Part shown: positions 44,136 to 53,736 of the stretch, piece after piece
How positions within the stretch are numbered: position 1 is the first letter of the stretch
How the letters are laid out: each line of letters opens with the position of its first letter
Assembly (NCBI RefSeq): GCF_000390185.1
Contig: NZ_AQHR01000088.1
Span: forward strand, 186,001 to 250,000
Direction of reading: 5' to 3'
DNA: 64,000 bases
From: Lunatimonas lonarensis
GTDB lineage: Bacteria > Bacteroidota > Bacteroidia > Cytophagales > Cyclobacteriaceae
Notes under the pieces: generated by a model
What the model was told of the DNA's origin: nothing
What the model saw: only the letters and a program-made list of their open reading frames with translations
Database searches by the model: none
Translations under genes and position numbers: made by a program

Positions 44136-44165
44136 TTGATAATCTGGCTGAACTGCTTATTTTTG
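44136..44165 (+). promoter_or_regulatory. Bacteroidetes-type promoter of smc
   Basis: TTG (44136-44138), a 19-nt spacer and TATTTTTG (44158-44165) match TTG-N17-23-TAnnTTTG exactly. Predicted +1 is about 44172, leaving a 15-nt leader to ATG 44187. Confidence 0.72.
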
Positions 44166-44186
44166 TCCTGATCAACGATAGTTTTC

Positions 44187-47100
44187 ATGCAGCTTTCAAA
44201 GTTAGAGGTTCGGGGATTCAAAAGCTTTGGCGACAGGGTAGTCATCCATTTCGACAAGGGAATCACAGGAATTGTAGGCCCTAATGGCTGCGGAAAATCC
44301 AATGTGGTTGATGCAATCCGTTGGGTACTCGGGGAACAAAAAACCCGTATGCTGCGGTCGGATAAGATGGAGAACGTGATCTTTAATGGCACCAAAAGCC
44401 GTAAGCCACTCCACATGGCAGAGGTTTCCCTCACGTTCGAAAATACCAAAAACCTCCTCCCTACCGAATACACGCAGGTCACCATCACCCGAAGGTATTA
44501 CCGTTCAGGAGAAAGCGAATATCTCTTAAACGGCATCGCCTGCCGTCTAAAAGACATCACCAATCTTTTCATGGATACCGGAATCAATTCGAACAGCTAC
44601 GCGATCATCGAATTGAAAATGATCGACGAACTCCTAAACGACAAGAACAACTCGCGGAGGGAGTTATTCGAAGAGGCAGCCGGGATCTCCAAATTCAAAA
44701 CCAGAAAAAAGGAGACATTACGAAAACTGGAGGGCACAGATGCCGACCTCGCGCGCGTAGAGGACCTGCTGTACGAAATCGACAAAAACCTGAAATCCCT
44801 CGAAAAACAGGCAAAACAAACGGCTAGGTACTTTGAAATCAAAAAGGAATACAAAAGTGCCAGCATCGCATTGGCAAAGAAAAGTGTGGTGCTCCACCGC
44901 GAAAACCTTTTAAATATCCACACCCTCCTTCAAAAAGAGAACGACCGAAAGCTAAGCCTGCAAACCCTACTTTCCGAAAAAGAGGCCTCACTGGAAGCTC
45001 AAAAGGCTTCATTGATCGGGCGTGAAAAAACCTTAGCTTCCCGCCAACGCGCGCTCAACGATCAGGTTAATAAGATACGACAGTTCGAAAGCGAGAAAAA
45101 GATCAAGAATGAGCGACTTCGATTTCTGGAGAATCGGGCAAATGCGCTCAGGGAACAAATCTCGCAGGATAAGAAAAGTAACGAACGTGCGGCCTTCGCA
45201 ATCCAATCACTGGAACATGAAAAATCCGCCGCCGATAAACTACTGGCAGAACGGAAAGTGCAAGTGGCTGGTCTACGAGAGATCTATGAGGAAAAGAAAA
45301 GACAGCTAACCGCCATCCAAGAAAAGCAAAAACACCTCAACAGTCAGGTATTGATCCGAAAAGAGAAAATATACCAACTAACAAAATCCCAGGAAATCAA
45401 GCAAATACAGCTGTCTACCTTCAAACAGGAACTTGAAAAGACGACATCGGATGACTACAACCAAGAGGAAACCCTGTCTGAATTTGAATATCGACTTCTC
45501 CAGGTCAAGGAGGAACTTGACGCAAAACTCGGCAGTCTCAGCCAGTTAAAATCCGAAGAGGAGAAGCACCTCCAAAAACTCGAAGAAGAAAACCACACCG
45601 TGGAAATCATTCGAGAAGAACTGACACAGCTAAGCAGGAAGCTCGATGCCAAGCAAAACGAATACAACCTTACCAAGTCATTGGTTGAAAATTTAGAGGG
45701 CTTTCCCGAAGCCATCAAATTCCTCAAAAAGAATTCCAGCTGGGGCAAGAACATTCCCCTGCTTTCGGATATCCTAACCACGGAAGAGCGCTACCGGGTT
45801 ACCATAGAAAATTACCTGGAAAACTACATGAACTATTATGTAGTGGATACCTATCAAGAAGCGGTCGCTGCCATTAACCTGCTGAGCGACGCCGCCAAAG
45901 GAAAGGCAAACTTTTTTGTCCTGGAGCAATTCAACCGGTTTAAAGCCACACAAAGCAGGATCTACCCCAACACGATCCCCGCAACGGAAATAATCGAATA
46001 CGACCAAAAATATGGCAAGCTGATTGCCTTCATTTTGGACGACGTCTATATCCTTCAAGGTGGGATTCAGGACATCCCAACAACCGAAGAATCGATTTTC
46101 ATAGCGGAAAATGCCAAGTACATCAAACGAAAATTCAGCATCTCCGGAGGTTCCGTGGGCCTGTTTGAAGGTAAGCGAATCGGACGTGCCAAGAACTTGG
46201 AGAAATTGGAAAAGGATATCAAAGACCTGAACAGGAGGATATCTGGCATTCGCGCCAACCTAGACCACAAACTAAGCGAGGTTTTAAAACTGAAAGAAAT
46301 AAGCTATCGAAGCCGAATAGAAACGCTGCAGCAAGAAATCAATGAAATAAACCAAGAATATATTTCTGTAAAGACCAAAAAAGAGCAATTGGGGGAAATG
46401 CTGTCGTCCAATGCTACCAAGCGGGAGGACATTATGGCGCGGATCGAGCAACTAGGGGAAGAATTGCTGGAGATAAATCCCGCCCTCGAAGAAGAACGGC
46501 GGTCATTTTCGGAATGGGAAATTGAATTGGCGGAAATCAACGAAACACTTGAACTCTCCACGGAGGAAGTGGGGCATCATTCCCAGCGATACAACGAGGA
46601 GAACATCCTTTTCCACCAGCAAATGAACCGTGCCAATACACTGGAACAGGAGCTTTCATTCAAACAAAGTACGTTTGACAGCAGCGTGGAGCGAATAGGA
46701 AAGGGTCAACAGGAGCTTTCCCAAATAGACCATGAGATACGGAACCTCATTGAAAACAACGAGTTACAGGACGATGAGTTGATCGAGCTGTACAGCGAAA
46801 AAGACCGTATTGAAGGAGGTGTAACCGAGGCAGAAAAAGACTATTACGCCCACCGGGGGCAGATAGATGATACAGACCGCAGCATTCGGGAACATCAGCG
46901 GCAGTTGCAGGGCATAGATACCGTAATTATGGATCTTCAGCAGGCATCCAACGAGGTGAAGTTAAAGCTGACCGGCTTGCAGGAGCGATTAAATATTGAG
47001 TTTGAGCTGGATCTGGAGCGACTGATGGAAGAAGATCCTGAAGTAGCTCCCGAATATCGGGATAGACCGGAGGAGTCCATTAGGGAGGAAGTAAAAAAAG

Positions 47101-47738
47101 CCAAAGAACGCCTCGAAAAAATTGGACCCATCAACCCAATGGCCATGGAGGCCTACGATGAAATAAAGGAGAGGCACTCTTTCATCATCAGTCAACGGGA
47201 TGACCTTATCAAAGCCAAAAACTCCCTCCTGGAAACCATCCAGGAAATCGATGAAGTGGCGCGTGTAACCTTTTTAGATGCGTTTGGTAAAATCAAGGAT
47301 AATTTCGTAAAAGTCTTTCGATCCCTTTTCACGGCAGAGGATGATTGTGACTTGAAGTTGCTCGATCCTGACAATCCGCTGGAAAGCTCCATTGAGATCA
47401 TCGCAAAGCCAAAGGGAAAGAGACCCCTATCCATCAATCAGCTCTCGGGAGGCGAAAAAACGCTAACCGCCACCTCGTTGCTGTTTTCCATCTACCTGCT
47501 AAAACCTGCCCCATTTTGTATTTTTGATGAAGTAGATGCGCCACTGGATGATGCCAATATTGACAAGTTCAATCAAATTATCCAGACTTTTTCGAATGAG
47601 TCCCAGTTTATCATCGTAACCCACAACAAAAGGACGATGGCCAGCACCGACATCATCTATGGAATCACCATGATAGAGGCGGGGGTTTCACGGGTGGTGC
47701 CTGTAGACTTAAGAGAGCTCGTAGACGACATGGAGTAG
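44187..47738 (+). CDS. smc: Chromosome segregation ATPase SMC
   Basis: An 1183-aa structural-maintenance-of-chromosomes protein that compacts and segregates the chromosome. The N-terminal head has Walker A GPNGCGKSN (31-39). Long coiled coils (about 165-500 and 640-1010) flank a hinge near 505-625. The C-terminal head has the signature NQLSGGEKTLTATSLLFS and Walker B FCIFDEVDAPLDDAN. Length is typical of bacterial SMC. It is a single gene with a good promoter and terminator; scpA/scpB are not adjacent. Confidence 0.97.
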   Translation: MQLSKLEVRGFKSFGDRVVIHFDKGITGIVGPNGCGKSNVVDAIRWVLGEQKTRMLRSDKMENVIFNGTKSRKPLHMAEVSLTFENTKNLLPTEYTQVTITRRYYRSGESEYLLNGIACRLKDITNLFMDTGINSNSYAIIELKMIDELLNDKNNSRRELFEEAAGISKFKTRKKETLRKLEGTDADLARVEDLLYEIDKNLKSLEKQAKQTARYFEIKKEYKSASIALAKKSVVLHRENLLNIHTLLQKENDRKLSLQTLLSEKEASLEAQKASLIGREKTLASRQRALNDQVNKIRQFESEKKIKNERLRFLENRANALREQISQDKKSNERAAFAIQSLEHEKSAADKLLAERKVQVAGLREIYEEKKRQLTAIQEKQKHLNSQVLIRKEKIYQLTKSQEIKQIQLSTFKQELEKTTSDDYNQEETLSEFEYRLLQVKEELDAKLGSLSQLKSEEEKHLQKLEEENHTVEIIREELTQLSRKLDAKQNEYNLTKSLVENLEGFPEAIKFLKKNSSWGKNIPLLSDILTTEERYRVTIENYLENYMNYYVVDTYQEAVAAINLLSDAAKGKANFFVLEQFNRFKATQSRIYPNTIPATEIIEYDQKYGKLIAFILDDVYILQGGIQDIPTTEESIFIAENAKYIKRKFSISGGSVGLFEGKRIGRAKNLEKLEKDIKDLNRRISGIRANLDHKLSEVLKLKEISYRSRIETLQQEINEINQEYISVKTKKEQLGEMLSSNATKREDIMARIEQLGEELLEINPALEEERRSFSEWEIELAEINETLELSTEEVGHHSQRYNEENILFHQQMNRANTLEQELSFKQSTFDSSVERIGKGQQELSQIDHEIRNLIENNELQDDELIELYSEKDRIEGGVTEAEKDYYAHRGQIDDTDRSIREHQRQLQGIDTVIMDLQQASNEVKLKLTGLQERLNIEFELDLERLMEEDPEVAPEYRDRPEESIREEVKKAKERLEKIGPINPMAMEAYDEIKERHSFIISQRDDLIKAKNSLLETIQEIDEVARVTFLDAFGKIKDNFVKVFRSLFTAEDDCDLKLLDPDNPLESSIEIIAKPKGKRPLSINQLSGGEKTLTATSLLFSIYLLKPAPFCIFDEVDAPLDDANIDKFNQIIQTFSNESQFIIVTHNKRTMASTDIIYGITMIEAGVSRVVPVDLRELVDDME

Positions 47739-47798
47739 TGATTTGTGCGGCAATAACCAAAGTCAAGCTCCCGTCGTACTAGAGTGCACAAAAAAATG

Positions 47799-47831
47799 AA
47801 AGAGGCTGACTCCACCGGAATCAGCCTCTTT
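47799..47831. terminator. Bidirectional terminator of smc and the YeeE gene
   Basis: An 11-bp stem, AAAGAGGCTGA (47799-47809) with TCAGCCTCTTT (47821-47831), has an 11-nt loop. It is flanked by A-run and TTTT, between convergent genes. Confidence 0.88.
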
Positions 47832-47855
47832 TCTCAACACTAAACTCAACAAACC

Positions 47856-48350
47856 TTAATTGGGTAATTTATCAGCAAACCGTCCGTATAGCCAGGTGCC
47901 TCCGATGGCACTTAGCAGCGTCACGAATACCACAGTAAATCCCGTCCCAATCTGGGCAAAAAGTGGGCCTGGACATGCCCCGGTGATTGCCCAGCCAAGT
48001 CCGAAAATGAATCCACCAATGATTTGGCCTTTACGGAATTCCTTTGTTGCTATTTTGATCGGCTCGCCGGTCAGGGTTTTAACATTGAAACGCTTAATCA
48101 ACTGGACAGCAATGACCCCTACCGCAATAGCAGAACCAATCACCAGATACATGAATAGCGATTGAAACCGGAACATCTCCTGAATCCTGAACCAGGATAC
48201 AATCTCTGCCTTCACAAACACGATCCCGAAAATGATCCCCACGATCAAATACTTGAGAAGCCCATCCCTTGATGATTGCTGTCGCATGTTAGGTGCTTCA
48301 CATTCCACGGGACTACCCGCCTGCCGAATATTTTTTTCCTTTACTGTCAT
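47856..48350 (-). CDS. YeeE/YedE-family half-transporter (DUF6691 type)
   Basis: A 164-aa inner-membrane protein with about four hydrophobic helices. The conserved cysteine motif GACPGPLFAQIG sits in a helix, as in the thiosulfate-import family YeeE/YedE. I placed the start at ATG 48350, because the 29 preceding codons are basic and unlike the family. It is the second half-transporter; the other half is at 48508-49089, and the pair would make one channel. Both belong to the minus-strand sulfur module with MBL-rhodanese and rhodanese genes. Confidence 0.85.
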   Translation of the reverse strand: MTVKEKNIRQAGSPVECEAPNMRQQSSRDGLLKYLIVGIIFGIVFVKAEIVSWFRIQEMFRFQSLFMYLVIGSAIAVGVIAVQLIKRFNVKTLTGEPIKIATKEFRKGQIIGGFIFGLGWAITGACPGPLFAQIGTGFTVVFVTLLSAIGGTWLYGRFADKLPN

Positions 48351-48507
48351 ATACTTTTCCTTGTCTTTAAAAGATCGGAATTTGATCCAGCCAGGAACAA
48401 CCTTTGCCCAATAAGCGTATTTCCGTGAACCATTCACTCGCTTACGAACTCGTTGATCTAAAGGATTGGACTTACAAATCCGATCTCAATCATTTGTTTT
48501 TTTTAAA

Positions 48508-49089
48508 TTAAAAACCTGCGAAGGCCATGATGTGGGGCAACAATAAGTGCGTCATAAAGAAGCCTCCCAGCATAAAGAAGATGGTCGCCACCAAAGACGG
48601 CCACTGCAGGCTACTGATACCCATGATAGCATGGCCTGAAGTACACCCTCCGGCATAGCGGGTTCCAAAACCCACCAAGAAGCCCCCTATCACAAAGAAA
48701 AACAAGCCCTTCAATGTAAACAGGTTGGCCCAAGTGAAAATATCTGCCGGAAGCAACGACCTAAAATCGGTTATCCCCAAGGCTGCCAAATCTTGCTGTG
48801 TACTCTCTGCTACCACGATCGTTTCGGGATTTGACAGGAAGGTACCCGCCAGGAAGCCCCCTATCAATACCCCCAACACAAACATCAGGTTCCACATTTC
48901 TTTCTTCCAATCATAGGTAAAGAACGGGATGTTGGCCGGAACACAAGCCGCACAGATATGCCTCAGGGAAGAGGATATTCCGAAAGATTTGTTTCCGATG
49001 ATCAATAATACGGGCACAGTAAGCCCGATGAGTGGCCCGGCTACATACCAAGGCCAAGGTTGGCTAATCCATTCAATAAATTGTTCCAT
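48508..49089 (-). CDS. YeeE/YedE-family half-transporter
   Basis: A 193-aa inner-membrane protein with about five hydrophobic helices. The signature RYAGGCTSGHAIMGIS carries the key cysteine that passes sulfur species (thiosulfate in studied members) through the membrane, and a second cysteine pair is in ICAACVP. It is 157 bp upstream of the partner half and 24 bp downstream of the outer-membrane protein gene, so it is likely in the same operon. Substrate could be thiosulfate, sulfite or polysulfide; sequence does not decide. Confidence 0.9.
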   Translation of the reverse strand: MEQFIEWISQPWPWYVAGPLIGLTVPVLLIIGNKSFGISSSLRHICAACVPANIPFFTYDWKKEMWNLMFVLGVLIGGFLAGTFLSNPETIVVAESTQQDLAALGITDFRSLLPADIFTWANLFTLKGLFFFVIGGFLVGFGTRYAGGCTSGHAIMGISSLQWPSLVATIFFMLGGFFMTHLLLPHIMAFAGF

Positions 49090-49113
49090 TTTTCTATTCT
49101 TGTTTGTTTTTTT

Positions 49114-50505
49114 CTAAAACCTGTAATCCATAACTACATTGAAATTCCACATATCTACCCGGTTGATCCTGTTCTGATCTGGGATTTCATCCGGATTTTT
49201 AGCTGCTTTATTTACAACCAGTACTTTAATATTCAAACCCTCCAAGTATCCATCCAAACGATGATCTAGGGAGCCAACGAAATGGTAGTACGAGGGCACG
49301 CCGTATTTATTCAGCGAGAAGTTATTTACATCGGGGTGGTCCACGCTACTGGCACCGAGCAACCCATTGGTTTTTCTGTCAAACCTGTATTCGTATTTCA
49401 GTGAGATGGCGCGGACTCCACCATTGCCCTCAAAACGCTCCCTCGGTAGACTTGCAAAGAAGGTTTCCCTCCCCCACTCCCTTGGAAACAAAAACCGTCC
49501 ATCTCGTGTGATGGAAAGGGCATTGAGGGAGAATTCATGCTTTCCTACCTTTGAACCTACCTTTGCGCCATATCCCATGGATTTTTCACCTTTCATGATG
49601 TAGGCCTTTTCGGGGTCAGGATTTCCACCGTCATTGATGGCAGATTGGTAAAAACCCTGTAGCCCGGCGGTCAACTCAAACCCTCCAACCACTGATTTTT
49701 TTTCCAATTGGGCAAACTGCATTTGAAACACGTTGTCAGCCAGATAAGACCAATATTGGAATTTTTCTCCGTTATTACCGGAGTAGGAAACATTCCCTAC
49801 ACCAATTCCTTTACTGCTCACATTCCCCTTATAACCTGAACTGGTACCGAAAACATTCCGGCCAAAAGGGTAAACACCAAAAGACTCCTCTACCGAATAC
49901 CAATCAACCGTTCCACGCATGGTAACATGATCGAACCAGCTTAGGCTTCCCTGCCAATTACTGGACCGACGGGACACGGACATTCCATTGAAAATATTTG
50001 GCCTCATACGGTTATCCTGCTCATTCAGAAAAGGGGTATTTACCTTTTGCCTACCCAGTACGGCCTGAAATCCATTTCTCTCATATGACAGATAAAGATG
50101 CTCCAAACGATCCAAATCCCGGGTATTTTCCAAATCATTCATATCATACAACAGAATCTCATAGCGGTTTACGTTACCGGTAGTCGGATCTGGAATTCGA
50201 AGATTGTGCTCATATAACTGAAACACAAAGAACCCACTAAAACCCACCTGAAACCCTTTGAACGAGGGGCTAAAATAGCCGATTCCACCCCCCACAGCGA
50301 GGGAATGATAATCGATTAGATCCCCCCTATTGATCGTCCCCATAAAGAACGACCGCAAATGAAACTCCACCTCGCCAGCCTTGACACGCTCACCCAACGT
50401 AGGAGATGCATGTATGCCTGTACTATCTGATTCGATATGCCCTTCCTGGGCAACCAAGCCCAAGGGGGTCAAACCGAGTATCAACCATGCTAAATACCTT
50501 CCCAC
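49114..50505 (-). CDS. Outer-membrane porin-like protein of the sulfur module
   Basis: A 463-aa secreted protein with a GTG start, signal peptide MGRYLAWLILGLTPLGLVAQ and many amphipathic beta strands (GGGIGYFSPSFKGFQVGFSG, FEGNGGVRAISLKYEYRFD), ending in NVVMDYRF. The C-terminal aromatic residue is typical of outer-membrane barrels; the layout resembles OprD/alginate-export-like porins. It lies between the MBL-rhodanese and YeeE genes on the same strand, so it probably provides an outer-membrane route for the same sulfur compounds. That link is inference from gene order. Confidence 0.75.
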   Translation of the reverse strand: MGRYLAWLILGLTPLGLVAQEGHIESDSTGIHASPTLGERVKAGEVEFHLRSFFMGTINRGDLIDYHSLAVGGGIGYFSPSFKGFQVGFSGFFVFQLYEHNLRIPDPTTGNVNRYEILLYDMNDLENTRDLDRLEHLYLSYERNGFQAVLGRQKVNTPFLNEQDNRMRPNIFNGMSVSRRSSNWQGSLSWFDHVTMRGTVDWYSVEESFGVYPFGRNVFGTSSGYKGNVSSKGIGVGNVSYSGNNGEKFQYWSYLADNVFQMQFAQLEKKSVVGGFELTAGLQGFYQSAINDGGNPDPEKAYIMKGEKSMGYGAKVGSKVGKHEFSLNALSITRDGRFLFPREWGRETFFASLPRERFEGNGGVRAISLKYEYRFDRKTNGLLGASSVDHPDVNNFSLNKYGVPSYYHFVGSLDHRLDGYLEGLNIKVLVVNKAAKNPDEIPDQNRINRVDMWNFNVVMDYRF

Positions 50506-50571
50506 GATTGTAAAATTAACCGTTCTACCCTCCGAAATAGGTGATATTAGTCACATCTGGCCGGCTGGAAA

Positions 50572-50606
50572 TGAAAGTGGCAGAATACATTGTTCTGCCA
50601 CTTTCA
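50572..50606 (-). terminator. Stem-loop after the MBL-rhodanese gene
   Basis: A perfect 14-bp stem, TGAAAGTGGCAGAA (50572-50585) with TTCTGCCACTTTCA (50593-50606), has a 7-nt loop and is followed on the minus strand by TTTCC. It splits the sulfur module into two transcripts, or attenuates read-through to the porin. Confidence 0.8.
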
Positions 50607-50631
50607 CAATCACCAATCAACCTAAGCCTGA

Positions 50632-52050
50632 CTACAACAACGTAGTGGGGCATACATAATCACTAACCTTAAACTTACCGGAGGCCTTGATGGCATCAAA
50701 TCCACCCCTTACATCCACCAAGTTTTCATATCCTCTGGCACGTAAGATAGAATTGAAGATCATCGACCTATAACCACCTGCACAGTGGACGTAATAGGTC
50801 TTATCTTTACTTACCTCCGCCATATGCTGATTGATGTAGTCTAGGGGAATATTTTCGGATCCTAGTACATGCTCACTTTGATGCTCGCTGTTCTTTCTCA
50901 CATCCAGAAGGGAAATCTCCCCACTCTCCATCAGATCCGCAAGCTCGTCCACCGTGATGGCAGGCACACTATCAATTTCGAACCCGCTTGCTTTCCATGC
51001 ATCTATTCCTCCTTTTAGGTATCCCAATGCGTGGTCATACCCAACCCTGGCAAGTCGGGTAATGATCTCTTCTTCTCTTCCATCCTCTGCCACCACCAAT
51101 ATTTCCTGCCGTACATCGGGAATCAGCGTGCCAACCCAAGGAGCAAAATTACCATCAATTCCTATATTGATGGAATTAGGAATAAATGCCTGCGCAAATT
51201 CTTCTGGCTTTCTTGTATCCAAGATCACAGCACCCGTCTCGTTTGCGGCAATTTCAAAAGCCTCAGGGGTTAGTGCCTGTTGTCCTCTGTCCAACACATC
51301 GTCGATGCTGTCATACCCTTGGATATTCATCATTACATTCTGTGGGAAATAAGCAGGGGGAGGGGTAAGGCCTGTAGTCACTTCCTTGATAAACTCTTCT
51401 TTGGTCATTTTCTGAAGCGCGTAGTTTGTCTTTTTCTGGTTACCTAGCGTATCAGTCGTTTCCTTGCTCATGTTCTTGCCACAGGCACTTCCCGCACCAT
51501 GGGCTGGATAAACAATCAGGTGATCGGGAAGTGGTAAAATCTTGTTTCTAAGCGAGTCGTATAGATGCCCCGCCAACTTATCCTGTGTTAGGTCTGCTAT
51601 AACTTTCTGTGCCAGATCCGGTCTGCCCACATCTCCAATAAACAAGGTGTCACCTGTAAAAAGTGCCTGCTCATTGCCCTCTTCGTCTATCAGGAGAAAC
51701 ACGGAGCTTTCCATGGTATGTCCTGGCGTATGGATTAACTTGATCTTTATTTTGCCCAACTCAAACTCCTGACCATCTTCCCCTATGATCGCATCAAAAC
51801 CAAGCGGCATGGATGTGGGGCCAAAAACGATCTTTGCTCCTGTTTTTTCTGCCAGATCCTTGTGGCCGGAAACAAAGTCAGCATGAAAATGGGTTTCGAA
51901 AATATACTTTATTTTGGCAGTGGCTTCCGCTGCGCGATCGATGTAGGGCTGAACTTCACGGAGTGGATCCACGATGGCAGCCTCGCCGTCAGACTCTATG
52001 TAATAGGCTCCCTGAGCCAAACAACCGGTATAAATCTGTTCTATTTTCAT
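50632..52050 (-). CDS. MBL-fold hydrolase with two rhodanese domains (persulfide-dioxygenase-like)
   Basis: A 472-aa cytoplasmic protein. The N-terminal metallo-beta-lactamase domain (residues 1-250) has the metal motif THFHADFVSGH, then HTPGH and FTGDTLFIGD. Two rhodanese domains follow. The first lacks a catalytic Cys (ILVVAEDGREE); the second has the active-site Cys in YYVHCAGGYRS. The architecture matches ETHE1-like persulfide dioxygenases that oxidise glutathione or low-molecular-weight persulfide to sulfite, with rhodanese handling the sulfur. I chose ATG 52050, because the upstream 13 codons do not fit the MBL start. It lies between a rhodanese and transporter genes. Confidence 0.87.
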   Translation of the reverse strand: MKIEQIYTGCLAQGAYYIESDGEAAIVDPLREVQPYIDRAAEATAKIKYIFETHFHADFVSGHKDLAEKTGAKIVFGPTSMPLGFDAIIGEDGQEFELGKIKIKLIHTPGHTMESSVFLLIDEEGNEQALFTGDTLFIGDVGRPDLAQKVIADLTQDKLAGHLYDSLRNKILPLPDHLIVYPAHGAGSACGKNMSKETTDTLGNQKKTNYALQKMTKEEFIKEVTTGLTPPPAYFPQNVMMNIQGYDSIDDVLDRGQQALTPEAFEIAANETGAVILDTRKPEEFAQAFIPNSINIGIDGNFAPWVGTLIPDVRQEILVVAEDGREEEIITRLARVGYDHALGYLKGGIDAWKASGFEIDSVPAITVDELADLMESGEISLLDVRKNSEHQSEHVLGSENIPLDYINQHMAEVSKDKTYYVHCAGGYRSMIFNSILRARGYENLVDVRGGFDAIKASGKFKVSDYVCPTTLL

Positions 52051-52112
52051 AATTTCAATTCTTATAAGGTACGTTGATGTTTTTTTCAATTGATTTGGTT
52101 TGGCAAGTTTAA

Positions 52113-52165
52113 TTGGAGCGGAACCTTCTACAAAGGACTTTTGTCACACAGGTATTCCGCTCCAA
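52113..52165 (-). terminator. Stem-loop after the small rhodanese gene
   Basis: TTGGAGCGGAA (52113-52123) pairs perfectly with TTCCGCTCCAA (52155-52165) across a 31-nt loop, between the rhodanese stop and the MBL-rhodanese start. The long loop makes termination less certain, and an attenuator is also possible. Confidence 0.5.
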
Positions 52166-52172
52166 ATAACCC

Positions 52173-52499
52173 TTAATACGGCCAGCTAATGATTCCGCCT
52201 TCCAAATTATACAGCTTTTCAAAACCCAAATTGGCCATCATGCTGCATGCCTGACCGCTACGGTTGCCGCTACGACAGTACAGATAATACTCCTTGTCCT
52301 TTGGTAGATTGGCTATCTGTTGCTGAAAAGTAGGAGAAAACAAATCGATATTTCTCGCTCCCGCGATTTTCCCGGCTGAAAACTCGCCCGGGCTACGTAC
52401 GTCGATCAAAACGGCGTTCGGGGACTTCATCCCTTTGTTAAATGCTTCAGCATGTATGTCTTTGTAATTTTTTGTTCTGCTTCCGAATAAACCAAACAT
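52173..52499 (-). CDS. Single-domain rhodanese-like sulfurtransferase
   Basis: A 108-aa cytoplasmic protein. The rhodanese fold shows VLIDVRSPGEFSAGKIAGARN and the catalytic C75 in YYLYCRSGNRS, which is the six-residue active-site loop. It carries sulfane sulfur as a cysteine persulfide. It is the first gene of the minus-strand sulfur module and is preceded by a perfect -7 box at 52525-52532. Thiosulfate or persulfide is the likely donor. Confidence 0.9.
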   Translation of the reverse strand: MFGLFGSRTKNYKDIHAEAFNKGMKSPNAVLIDVRSPGEFSAGKIAGARNIDLFSPTFQQQIANLPKDKEYYLYCRSGNRSGQACSMMANLGFEKLYNLEGGIISWPY

Positions 52500-52524
52500 A
52501 GCTCTAATTATTTAATGAACAATA

Positions 52525-52532
52525 CAAAATTA
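52525..52532 (-). promoter_or_regulatory. -7 promoter box of the sulfur module
   Basis: On the minus strand, TAATTTTG matches TAnnTTTG exactly, giving about 19 nt of leader before the rhodanese ATG at 52499. The nearest TTG is only 14 nt upstream, so the -33 element is non-canonical. Confidence 0.45.
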
Positions 52533-52604
52533 CGCTACGCAGAAACCAAAAAAAGTAACCTTTATCACACATAAAACGCCGTACCCCGCCTTGAACGGTA
52601 AGGT

Positions 52605-53507
52605 CTAGCCCCTCCTAGGCTTCCTTTTGGAGGAAAAAGGGTAGGTTAACTGCTCCCACAGCGTATTCGGAAACGACTCCATTCCCTCGAAACCCAACCG
52701 CTCATCACGTCCCTCCCTAGGCACATAAGCAGTACCAAAGAGGTAATCCCATACACTCAACGTCAACCCAAAGTTGACACCATACGTACCCTCAGGAAGT
52801 ATCTTTGCATGGTGCCAGATATGCATGGTCGGTGAATTCAACACATACTTCAATGGTCCGTATGAAATCCGCAGATTGGCATGGTTTAAATGTCCGATGG
52901 CGATCGTAAAAAGGTGCACCAGAAAAAAATCATCCAACCCAAACCCAATCATCGCAAGGGGGATATACTGTGCGGTCTTATAGATGACAGTTTCCATCCA
53001 ATGAAACCGTAGGTGTGCGGCAAACCCCATCTCCTCGACAGAATGATGGAGTTTGTGGTATTCCCAAAGGGTCGGAACACGGTGCAATAACCGATGCACA
53101 TTCCACTGAACGAAATCCGCCACCACAAACAAAAGCAGAAGTTGCGCCCATCTTGGCCAACTGCTTACCTCTATGGCTACCAGGTTCTCTATACCAAACC
53201 AACCCAAAAAGTCATTGAAAGCCTCCACAGCCACATTTGAAACCGCATTGTAGATGATTAAGGAAAACAGGAAGAAATTAAAAAACATGTAAAAGACGTC
53301 CAGCCAGAAGTCTTTCCGTATGGCACCCTGATTTTTTCTCCAAGGAAACACAATCTCCAATGCCCAAACAGCCAAGGACAACCCTACCAGCCACCAGAAG
53401 TAATTGTTCCAAGACGGATACATGATCTCGTTGATCAGATAATGCATATAGCCATAATAGGCATCTGCCACTATTTGGAGGTATTTTTCGAGCGATATGC
53501 CTTCCAT
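52605..53507 (-). CDS. Fatty acid hydroxylase / sterol desaturase family membrane protein
   Basis: A 300-aa inner-membrane di-iron oxygenase with several helices (about 34-55, 70-90, 118-135). Histidine boxes are H138-x3-H142 (HRLLH), H151-x2-HH (HKLHH, 154-155), H165/H169, H206/H209 and H229/H232/H233 (HIWHH), the complete set needed for two irons. Family members hydroxylate or desaturate lipids such as carotenoids, fatty acids and sterols. The substrate is not visible. It stands 105 bp before the rhodanese gene on the same strand, but the promoter between them argues for a separate unit. Confidence 0.9.
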   Translation of the reverse strand: MEGISLEKYLQIVADAYYGYMHYLINEIMYPSWNNYFWWLVGLSLAVWALEIVFPWRKNQGAIRKDFWLDVFYMFFNFFLFSLIIYNAVSNVAVEAFNDFLGWFGIENLVAIEVSSWPRWAQLLLLFVVADFVQWNVHRLLHRVPTLWEYHKLHHSVEEMGFAAHLRFHWMETVIYKTAQYIPLAMIGFGLDDFFLVHLFTIAIGHLNHANLRISYGPLKYVLNSPTMHIWHHAKILPEGTYGVNFGLTLSVWDYLFGTAYVPREGRDERLGFEGMESFPNTLWEQLTYPFSSKRKPRRG

Positions 53508-53736
53508 ACTTGATTAAGGTTCATCAATTACACCAAATTTTCGCCTGTTTAGATACATATACGCTCCGTACCAACAGGTTTTTAACAATTACGGACAGAG
53601 TCCGTTGATTCAATGGTGGTTTTTTGGTATACTTACGTGTTAACCTCTACAGGTGTAAACCGATATTCGTTTGAAATTATTTCAGAACTGGATAAATTCC
53701 TTTCCAAAAACCCGCTATAAGTAATAAAAAAACCAG

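Noticed and set aside
44057-44488. A minus-strand frame overlapping the start of smc
   Set aside because: It is the complementary shadow of the conserved SMC head domain.
52605-53507. Including the fatty-acid-hydroxylase gene in the sulfur module
   Set aside because: A -7 box at 52525-52532 separates it from the rhodanese gene, and its chemistry is unrelated.
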